Shown: positions 56,022 to 64,000 of the stretch, one piece after another | Numbering within the stretch: the stretch's first letter is position 1 | Layout: the number at the start of each line of letters is the position of its first letter | DNA from: Furcasterigmium furcatum | Lineage: Eukaryota > Ascomycota > Sordariomycetes > Glomerellales > Plectosphaerellaceae | Direction: 5' to 3' | Length of the DNA stretch: 64,000 bases | Assembly: GCA_001599815.1 (NCBI GenBank) | Contig: BCIA01000004.1 | Coordinates: 2,487,051-2,551,050 of the forward strand | Made by a program: the position numbers and the translations under genes | Notes under the pieces: generated by a model | Told to the model about the DNA's origin: nothing | Seen by the model: only the letters and a program-made list of their open reading frames with translations | Database searches by the model: none

Positions 56022-57029
56022 TCAATCGACCTCCACGGCAGAGCCAATGACTCTGGTTGCTTCAAGATCCCTCTTGTATTCTGAGATCTTGTCCTCCATT
56101 GCACGAATGCAGTCCTTCCCCAGAATCATTCGAAGATAGTCGTGACCTTCGACCACGGCCTTGAGGATCTCGTTGGCAGCTTTGTCGGGGTCTCCGATGG
56201 TGCCCTGGGGGCTGGAAGAGAGGCCCTTTGACAAGGAAACCATCATCTCGAGCGGAGTGCCCTTGTATGGCTCGCTGAACCCGAGGCCGCCGGCATACTG
56301 CCGCGGGAAGATCAGGCGGCTCGTGAAGGCGGTGCGGAACAATCCCGGGCACACGATGAGGACCTTGATGCCCAGCTTGCCAGCTTCGTGGTAGAGGGAC
56401 TCGTGCATGGCCTCGATGGCATACTTGCTGGCGGAGTAAATTCCCCGGCCAGGACGAGCGATGAATCTGAAGCCGCCGTCGTCAGTTGTGCTTCAGTGAA
56501 AACAGGCGGGAACGTGACCAGACAGTTAAATCAAGGAGACAAATTGACCTACCCTGCGCCGCTGCTGATAAGTACGATGTGACCGGATCCCTTTGCGCGC
56601 ATGGCAGGGAGACATGCTCGAACCGCGCGGAGAGGTCCGTAGAAGTTGACCTCAAGCTGCTCACGCACCTCTTCCTCACTATGCATCGTGAGTAGGAACA
56701 CTCAGCAGTTCGCACAAGTAGGGGTCCTCCAACCTGGTGTCTTCGACGCCGCCGATGAAAGCATAGCCAGCACTGTTTACCAGAACATCGATCTCGTACT
56801 GGCGGGACAAGCTTGCAAACTGATCGTGGGCATCTTTCTGCGCGGGGTCCAGGGCCACCCAGATGCCGCCCTCGGCAGAGAACTGAGGGTTGGATTCTTC
56901 TGCCTTTTCAATGTCGCGCGTTGTGGCAATAACTGTATTGCCAGCGTCGAGGGCTGCTCGGGCCACGGACTTGCCGAAGCCCGACGAGGCGCCGGTGACC
57001 AGCCAGTTGGAGGTGCTTTTTGTTGCCAT
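56022..57029 (-). CDS. Short-chain dehydrogenase/reductase
   Basis: Three exons, 57029-56734, 56678-56553 and 56466-56022, give 288 residues. The donors are GTTGGA and GTAGGT, and both joins restore conserved sequence. The Rossmann motif TGASSGFG lies at residues 12-19, VLVNSAGYAF carries the NSAG structural motif, and the active site is Ser in VLISSGA with Tyr151 and Lys155 in YSASK. Classical SDRs reduce or oxidise small molecules with NAD(P)H; the fungal subgroup here is unassigned. The next gene along is an NmrA-like protein about 1.5 kb away, with no shared promoter. No signal peptide is present, so it is likely cytosolic. Confidence 0.9.
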
Positions 57030-57282
57030 GGTTCTCGTCCTCTATAGGAAAGCTGATTATGTCCTCGACACCGAGAAAGATTGGCCTTTCTACTTATATC
57101 AATTCCCAACGGGGAGAATGAACGGAGTTTGGGCCTTTAAGGCCGTACACTAAAACCGTTGTACGTTGGTGCGTGAGACAAGGGGGATTAGAGTGTCGGG
57201 GCTTACGCGTATCCAGCAGGTCTCGGCAGTAGTAATACAATTATAACTACTCGGTCTGGCGTTAAAAGACAACTAAACTCCA

Positions 57283-57304
57283 GCCCCTTATCTCCCTAAG
57301 GGGC
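57283..57304 (+). repeat. Perfect inverted repeat (8-bp stem, 6-nt loop)
   Basis: GCCCCTTA pairs exactly with TAAGGGGC around TCTCCC. It sits in AT-rich DNA upstream of the SDR gene. It could be an operator-like palindrome or a remnant of a mobile element; nothing else identifies it. Confidence 0.75.
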
Positions 57305-57834
57305 CTCCCTCGCTATATATACATAGATATAACTGGTACTAACTACTAACTTACCCGATATCGCTCCCTGCCGTAGTTATTGCCGTTGGTCCTGGTATAG
57401 AGGCATAGTAGTTGTCGCGATGCATTGGCATTGAGTGACGTGTGGCAACTTGGCCATCATCCGACGCAGATGAATGACGATGAACCTCTGGAAGCAGAAA
57501 GATCAACATTAGATCAGTGTGGTGGTATGCTGACACCTTGGCAAACTTTCACAACGACCTCTCTTGCTTTGGGTTGTAAGACATTCGAACGATTCAAGAC
57601 CACCGTATTGAGTATTCGGGCATTCTCCATGTGTTTCGGGCTGAAGAACCTGAACTAGATCCAATCAACCTAGGTCATGACGGCGGCAATATTAACTGAC
57701 TGCGAGTTCTGAACATGCACGGAGAGGGCTGGTCTAGAGAGTTGATTTGCATTGAGTTGAGAAAGCACTCAAACTGAGATATAGTTGCATCGAGTCCATT
57801 GTACATCGTCATCATAAAAAAGCAAAAACAAAAA

Positions 57835-57922
57835 AGTAAGAGCCCCGGTCGAACCGGGACCCTTCCTCTATGCCCTCCCTTTTTGGGAGCGCGGGCTTGC
57901 AAGGCGATAGAGCCTATTTACT
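57835..57922 (-). other. Compound hairpin element, tRNA-like with T-rich 3' end
   Basis: Terminal AGTAA and TTACT pair. Inside are CCCGG/CCGGG around TCGAA (57844-57858), CTCTAT/ATAGAG (57866-57871 with 57907-57912) and a GCCCTCCC arm pairing with GGGAG and GGGC (57872-57896). On the minus strand the first hairpin reads CCCGG-TTCGA-CCGGG, like a tRNA T-arm two loop bases short, and the sequence then runs into TTTTTT, the Pol III terminator form. No proper D-arm or anticodon stem is visible. It may be a decayed tRNA or tRNA-derived element. Confidence 0.35.
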
Positions 57923-58531
57923 TTAGCTGGCCTTCTAACCAGGGCGCCGCCCCTCTCGGCCAGTCACATGCTGGCGGGCGAAAGGCATTCGAAAATTGCA
58001 GCCTTTTGAAGAAAGGAAGGCGCGGGGTGTGACGCGTTGTGCCACGATGGGGGGAACTTTGCGCGTTGCGGCGGCAGGTGGTCGCCCCTGAGGAAGCCCG
58101 TGATTACCACCCCGCCAGCGTGTTTCCCTCGCCCATCTGCCTCAGCACCATGAACTTTGGAGGTCTTTGGAAGAACCAAACATGTGCTTGCGACAACTCA
58201 ACGGCCACTCCGAAGAGATGGTTATTGCCACAGAATACGCAGACGCCTGGAAGATGCACGAGCCTGCGAAGCAACAGTCTCACTTGGGTACATTCACTGC
58301 TGGAGCATGACCACGTCCATCCCGGAGCTCATAATTCCCCCTCAACCAGCTGACCAACATCAGGTTCATTGAATAAACTTTGACGGATTGTATTTCCACC
58401 TCACCCGGGGTATGGCGAGGTCACAGCTTGTTGCTGAGAAGATCAAAGTCTCTGCGAACAGGGAAAGACATAGTCTGTTTGCTATACCAGCCCAACAGGA
58501 CGAAAAGTCTTTTCTGAAGTCCAAGGCCCAA

Positions 58532-59569
58532 TCATGACTTGTTCCAATACTTCTCCATCATTTCCTTGGCCGACAAGGGCTTAATGTCCGGGAACAGATC
58601 GTTCAACGCCTCTACTCTCTCGACCCTGGCCTGCCCTGTCGCCATCCACAGTTCAAATATAGCCAGGAACGGCAGGAGGCGCTCCTTGGGGAATTTCCCA
58701 TAGCTCTTCTTATGGCCCGGAAGCTCCGTGACTTGCAATGCCTGCAGCTTCTCGACACCGTCGTACACGACATCGAACTTACACCCCTTGGCCTGCTCCG
58801 CCAGCGCGACGAGTTCGTTGAAGGTCAACTCGTCGCCCACAATGCGAAGCTCCCGCGGCCACTCGTCGAGATCCAGGGCCGCAACGACGAATCGGGCAAC
58901 ATCGAAGGTGTACGTGAACGTCAGGGGGTTGTTGCCGTCGCCAGGAATGGCCGCGGCGTTGTTTTCCATGTCCAGTACCAGAACGGAATGGGGAAGGTAG
59001 GATTTGAGGGACGAAGGTGCGAAATATTCGAGGAAAGTACCGTTGTGGACAACCGCCCACTCAAGAGAAGTGACCTCCAGGGTTTCGAGGGATAGGAAGT
59101 AGTCCTTCAGAGGAGGGAGAATAGAAACAGCACTGTTGTGGTTAGTGGATTGGAGTCTTAAGACGAACTGAAACGGCATACTCTTTGGGATACGCCGTAG
59201 CGAACGAACTTGGAATGAATCGCTTAGTGGTCTTGGATGCCTCGGCCGCTTTGATGAGGTTGAGCTGTGAGATCTTGAGCGACGATCCGTTGATGCCGAA
59301 AGTGGTGATGACTGTGTGGATATCGTGGGCTTCCAACAATGCTGCCAGGGACTCTACGTCACTGTAGTCGGCTTGAACGACCGGGAGAGGGAGTTCGGCC
59401 GAGTCACCGGCATTCTACTCGAGTTGTTAGAAACTCTCCCTTAGATAGCTATCAGGTGCTTTACCTTGCGTGATAGAACGATAGCGTTGTGCTTTGACTG
59501 AGCCGCCAGGACGTCCACGAGAGCGCGGCCGACGGCACCGGTCCCACCAGCAATTGCGACGTTCACCAT
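58532..59569 (-). CDS. NmrA-like/isoflavone reductase family protein
   Basis: Three exons, 59569-59465, 59414-59182 and 59132-58532, give 312 residues. The introns are about 50 nt with donors GTAAAG and GTATGC; the second join gives AYPKDAVSILPPLKDYF, which reads well. The N-terminal dinucleotide-binding motif GGTGAVGRALVD, the FIPSSFATAYP segment and ITTFGINGSSLKISQ match the NmrA/isoflavone reductase-like atypical SDR family. These proteins either reduce phenolic substrates with NADPH or sense NAD(P) to regulate transcription; the sequence does not decide which. No signal peptide is visible. The protein ends LSAKEMMEKYWNKS. Confidence 0.9.
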
Positions 59570-60357
59570 GATGGTTACCAAGAGGCGTTCAGAGGTAAAA
59601 TAGGATTGAGATGAAGTCGTATCACGCCAGCATTCGATATTGTGTGTGTTTGGCCATGGTTACTGTTTTAAACTGCTCATCTCCGGCGTTAACGGCCTTT
59701 AAGAATCATGCGTAGTCGCCGAGAATGTGGGTAATTCAGGCACTCCCGTCGGCTATCTCGGCAGTCTAGCATAGCCGTGTCGTTCGAGATGTACTAAACA
59801 TAGCTTAACAGCCCATTTTCGGGGAGATCAAGGCGGCAATCGGGGAGATCGCTCCACCTAACCTTGCCGGGAAAACTGTTCTGCTGTCTCAGACGACGGT
59901 CGGATGCTAGCGGGCGATGATTAATTAACACCTTCGGCCCTTTAAAAGGAACGAACGAAGGAAGAAAGGACGGCAAGGGGCTTAGTGGTTTGATGAGGAG
60001 CTTTGCACGTTGTAGCCTTGCTGGTGGTAGACTCTGAGGAAGTCCCTGAGGAACACGCCTTACCAACACAGGGACTCACCAAGCTGTAGCGCTCAGGCTC
60101 TGTTGTCGCAACATGCGGAAGGTCATGTGTTTCTGTAACTTGAGATATGATTAACAGCTCTATCATCTAGAGAAGACGCACAAGCAGTGTCATCCGTCGG
60201 CTGACTGGTGGTGAACCGGAGTGACGCACTGTGGCACGATCTAAAAGGTATAACAGGAAATCAGCTTTTCTCTGGATTATTTTAAGGAGGCAATTATTTA
60301 CCCATCCAGCTGGCCTCAGCTGGATTATCTTTTACTGGTTGGTCAACTACGCTTTCA

Positions 60358-60386
60358 CCTGATCAGCTGCGACGCAGCGCATCAGG
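60358..60386 (+). repeat. Imperfect palindrome
   Basis: CCTGAT pairs with ATCAGG and, inside a 2x2 mismatch, GCTGC pairs with GCAGC around GAC. It could form an 11-bp interrupted hairpin. Function unknown. Confidence 0.6.
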
Positions 60387-60743
60387 AGCCACGGAGCCCA
60401 TCAGGGACTTCCTGTGGACAGGACCAGCCTCTTCCTTGTGGCTAATTCAGTCGACTTTTTTTCTTCTTTGTTTTCATGTCCTCGCCAATGAAACAACAAC
60501 TCTTATGAGACGCCATAACTTATCTGCTTGTAAACTACGCTGTCGCGAGATTCTCGACTCGTATAAAAGAGAGCTCCTGGTCAGGGTGCCTTGAATACCT
60601 GCTACCCTGTTCCTGCGCTGTGACCGTCGGTAGTGGCACATAACTTTCTGTCAGTGCACATATCCCAATTGTGATCGTTTCATACTGCTCCCTCTATTCC
60701 GGGGGACCGCTGGTGCCAGACAGCTGGGCTCTGCACTGGCTCC

Positions 60744-60761
60744 GGGGGGGGGGGGGGGGGG
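60744..60761 (+). repeat. Poly-G homopolymer (18 G)
   Basis: An uninterrupted run of 18 G, about 580 bp upstream of the protease start. It is the second long poly-G tract in the window and is prone to length error. Confidence 0.9.
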
Positions 60762-61338
60762 ACTGACGTGCCTGGACGCTGCGACCGATGCATGCATGTC
60801 CGGAGATGTAAGTATGGTTATCAGCAACCAAATTCAAGACCTGCCAGTTGAACCCATAGAAACTGATAACCCAGCAAATAACACGTCTGCAATGTCACTC
60901 CAACAAACTTACACAATCCACCATGGCAGCGAGGTTTCCTACTCTGGCTCAGCGCCGAGTTGCAGGTCGATGCCGGCCGGCCACCTTCTCTATCGGGCAA
61001 CAGCCCGACGCTTAACTCGTGGGATACGAGAGCCAAGACCTGCCATCCAAGGTGGAACACGCTCAAGCTAAACCCTCGCCATTCCGAAAATGATGGCGGA
61101 CTATCGCCGAAACATGGAAACTGTAGCATGTCCGAGATGATGGGGTATCTGGCTGGTCGCATGAAGCGATGCTCTGTCTTGCAGATCCAAAGATGCCAAG
61201 CATCGCGTGCAAGAGCCCGTTACGATGGGAGCCGAAGCGAGCAAGACCGGGGGTCCTGTTGAAGAATTGTATAAGTTCTCAATCACCTCAGTTCCTGAAC
61301 GAAAAGACACTTCACCTTCTTCGTATCGCGAGGTCAAT

Positions 61339-64000
61339 ATGGTGTCCCTACGTTCTCTTGTGCTCCTGACAGGGGCGTCGTTGTGTGCGGCCCTCCCTCA
61401 GACCAACGACACGGCAGACGCAGGACCCAACCTTGTCCCTGGAGCCTTCATCATCGAGTTCGAGGGCGACCAGACTGCTGAGACGCTCTACAGCGAACTC
61501 CGGTCCGAACATGGACTCGACATCGCCCCTCGCCTGGACATGAACTACAAGCTCTTCAGCGGCGCATCCTTCACCATCAACGGGGCCGTCAACACCGAAG
61601 CTGCCGCTGCCGCGATCGCCTCAAACCCCGGGGTCAAGAACGTGTGGCCTGTGAGGAACATCGCCGTCCCAGACGACAAGGTCATCTCCGTCGGTGCGAG
61701 CAACATCGCTCAGGCGCATCAGTCCCGGTCCTCAAAGCGCGACACGGGGAACTTCACCTACGACGCCCATGTCATGACGCAGGTCGACCGCCTCCACGCC
61801 GACGGGTTCACGGGCAAGGGCGTCAAGATCGGCATCATCGACAGCGGCGTCGACTACAACCACCCCGATCTGGGCGGGTGCTTCGGCCCCGGCTGCATCG
61901 TGTCGTACGGCTACGACCTGATCGGCGGCCCGTACCTCGGCCAGGGCGACGGCCCGGACGAGGACCCCATGGACGAGTGCTTCGGCCACGGCACGCACGT
62001 CGCGGGCATCATCGCCGCGCAGCCCAACGCCATGGGCTTCCTGGGCGTGGCCCCCGACGCAGAGATCGGCATGTATCGCGCCATCGACTGCCTGGGGACG
62101 AGCACGAACGACATCCTCATTGCGGCGTTCAACATGGCCTATGACGCTGGGAGCGATATCATCACGGTCTCGCTGGGCATGGATGGCGGGTGGCCCGATG
62201 ACGCCTGGTCCCTCGCCGCGCAGAGAATCGTCGAGGCTGGCGTTCCTGTGCTTGTTGCGGCTGGTAACAGCGGCGAGACAGGCATGTTCAACCCCAGCAA
62301 CCCTTCTTCTGGAAGGGGAGTTGCCTCTGTGGCCTCTGTCGACACGAGAGAGTATCCCTTCTTGTTCCTGGCCGGGGAGTACGAAGTTGACGGCGGTGAT
62401 TCGGGCGAGTTTGGATGGATCGCCGGCTATCCTGCCATTCAGGACGTGTCCTTGCCGCTGTATTACCTCGGCGGTCGGTCTTCCTCCAATGGGACTGCCA
62501 TCGATGGCTGTTCTGCTATCACGGGCGACGATCTATCCCTCACCGATGTCGTCGTCCTCGTCGAGGAGAAGCCCTGCAGCATCTACATTCAAACTGAGAA
62601 CATCGCGGCCAAGGGCGGAAAGTACATCTTGTTCTTCGGTGACACTGAAGAGTAAGTTCTCCTCTACCACATGGACGTACCATGAAGCTGATGGCATCTC
62701 AGACCTGGGCAAGCGGACCCGATGAACTACGACATCCTGGGTGTCGGCAGGACGACTCGTTCCCAGGCAGAGTCCTGGATCAAAGAGTTCCAGGATGGCC
62801 GCAGTATTTCTGTCTCCCTGGCCAGTCCCGATGTGTCTTCTCAGATCGTGACGATCAGTCCCAACACGGTGTCTCCCGGATACAACTCTTGGTTCACCTC
62901 ATGGGGACCCAACTGGGATCTGAGCGTGAACCCCTCCCTCGCGGCCCCAGGCGCCAGGATTCTCTCGACCTACCCCCTCCGCCTCGGGAGTTACTCCGTC
63001 CAAGAAGGGACCTCGATGGCCTGCCCCTTTGCAGCTGGCGTAATGGCCCTCGTGGGTCAAGCCAGGGGCACCTTCGACCCCGAGACCCTTCGCGCCGTGC
63101 TGGCTTCGACATCGACGCAGCTTGTTTTCCACGACCAAGAGGCCGCGGACCCCGAGGGACGTCTGGCACCCGTGGCTCAAGGGGGCGCCGGCCTCATTCA
63201 GGGCTGGGATGCCGCGAATGTCAAGAGTGTCGTCAGCACGGCCGTCATCTCCTTCAACGATACCGATCACCTCCCGAGCGAGGTCAAGTTCAGCATCCAC
63301 AACTTGGGCGATGAAGAGACAACTTATGTCCTAGGTAACAGCCCGGCCTTGACTATGTACGGTTTCGCAGAGGGCAGCACGAGGCTCGCGCCGTTTCCGA
63401 ATCCCATTGCCCAGGACGCATCTGCCGAGCTCGATTTTGCCGCCAACGAGATCAGTGTTCCCGCTGGCAAGTCCGTCGAGATCACCGTGGAATGCACGCC
63501 TCCAGGCATCGTCGATGCTGCGAGGCTCCCCATCTACAGCGGCTTCCTCACGCTGAACGGCAGCAACGGCGAGGTGCTTGCTATTCCCTACCTCGGCGCT
63601 GCGACGTCCATGCGCGATGATACCCAGATCTTCTACACGAGCAACCCCTTCGGCCTCTTCCTTGGGCGGTTCGGGGACAGATGGCCCATGCCGCTTGAGG
63701 CCAACACCGTCTTCTCGATCCCGAAACCAACAAATGCGACTGACCCCCTCAGCCCCGGAAACTTCGGATGGCCAGAGGCCCGCATCACCACCAATATCGG
63801 GTCGGCAGTTCTGAGAGTAGACGTTGTGGCATCAAACGGCACAGCCCCGGAGCTGCCAAAGACCAAGTGGCAGGGACACGACAGCTTGGGCCAGCTGCCT
63901 GGGTTCCCTAGGCATCACATCACCTTCGGGGGATCCAGGGGAAGCTTCGCCGGGGTTCTGGCAGACGGGGCCATCGTCCCGGAAGGACGCTACCAGTTTG
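61339..64000 (+). CDS. Secreted subtilisin-like serine protease (S8), C-terminus beyond window
   Basis: Two exons, 61339-62651 and 62703 to the right edge, are joined in phase 2 (donor GTAAGT, acceptor TCTCAG); about 870 residues are visible without a stop. The start at 61339 gives the signal peptide MVSLRSLVLLTGASLCAALP; the frame is open 44 codons further up but that would bury the signal. An inhibitor-I9-like propeptide follows, ending near the Lys-Arg of SSKRDTGN. The catalytic triad is Asp168 (GIIDSGVDYNHPDL), His220 (GHGTHVAGI) and Ser542 (GTSMACPFAAG). A protease-associated-like insert lies between His and Ser, and an Fn3-like region follows. The layout resembles minor extracellular protease Vpr and fungal subtilases of the same large class. 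Confidence 0.93.

Larger units (their letters stand above)
57030..58531. other. AT-richer intergenic region with structured elements
   Basis: This 1.5 kb separates the SDR start from the 3' end of the NmrA-like gene. From about 57,140 to 57,420 it is AT-rich with many TA steps and a perfect 8-bp hairpin (57283-57304). A compound tRNA-like fold lies at 57835-57922. No coding exon is supported. The composition would fit an old, mutated mobile element, but no terminal repeats or transposase remains are visible. Confidence 0.45.
59570..61338. other. AT-richer divergent intergenic region
   Basis: This 1.8 kb lies between the NmrA-like gene (minus) and the protease gene (plus). It contains an imperfect palindrome at 60358-60386, GTATAAAAGAGAG at 60561 as a TATA-like site, and an 18-G run at 60744-60761. 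The TATA-like site is about 780 bp from the protease start, so it probably serves something else or nothing. No coding exon is supported. Confidence 0.45.

Noticed and set aside
1..64000. CRISPR arrays, riboswitches, insertion sequences, biosynthetic gene cluster
   Set aside because: No regular spaced repeats, no transposase fragments, no PKS/NRPS/terpene core genes; the gene content is eukaryotic housekeeping plus a few accessory enzymes.

Overview
The window is nuclear DNA of a filamentous ascomycete, most likely a sordariomycete. The reasons are compact genes on both strands, short GT-AG introns (about 47-75 nt, often with a CTRAC-like branch site just before the acceptor), strong C preference at third codon positions, pyrimidine-rich leaders, and proteins that are recognisable as Pezizomycotina orthologues. 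I see no bacterial operon logic, CRISPR array, intact transposon or confirmed tRNA/rRNA gene. No clustered secondary-metabolite pathway is visible.

Layout. 0-5 kb: a polytopic membrane protein running off the left edge (with an in-frame TAG), signal peptidase subunit SEC11, and a BTB-domain protein. 5-20 kb: a DUF1349 protein, the Pol III factor BRF1, IML2, and a long TBC-domain Rab-GAP followed by about 3.7 kb without a gene. 19-30 kb: an acidic nuclear protein, an alpha/beta hydrolase with a very long disordered N-terminus, a fatty-acid-hydroxylase-like membrane protein, a UBC4-like E2 (GC-AG intron) and a dienelactone hydrolase. 31-43 kb: a dense housekeeping block with aldo/keto reductase, HIT protein, RPB12, GPN1, CWF19, Mpv17-family protein, phosphoglycerate kinase and SEM1. 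43-53 kb: HIR3, with its start codon alone in the first coding exon, and a divergently transcribed ChAPs (BCH1/BUD7) gene. 53-64 kb: a more accessory stretch with a Gly/Gln-rich protein, a small secreted cysteine-containing protein, an SDR, an NmrA-like protein and a subtilisin-like protease cut by the right edge, separated by AT-richer gaps holding hairpins, a tRNA-like fold and a poly-G tract.

How the genes relate. Most are independent housekeeping functions. Links worth noting are RPB12 facing GPN1 (a Pol II subunit next to a Pol II import/assembly GTPase), BRF1 for Pol III, CWF19 for splicing/lariat turnover, SEM1 and an E2 for ubiquitin-proteasome work, HIR3 for nucleosome assembly, and SEC11, ChAPs and TBC for the secretory route. 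All exon boundaries were read by eye from frame and splice consensus, so they are models rather than transcript-confirmed structures.
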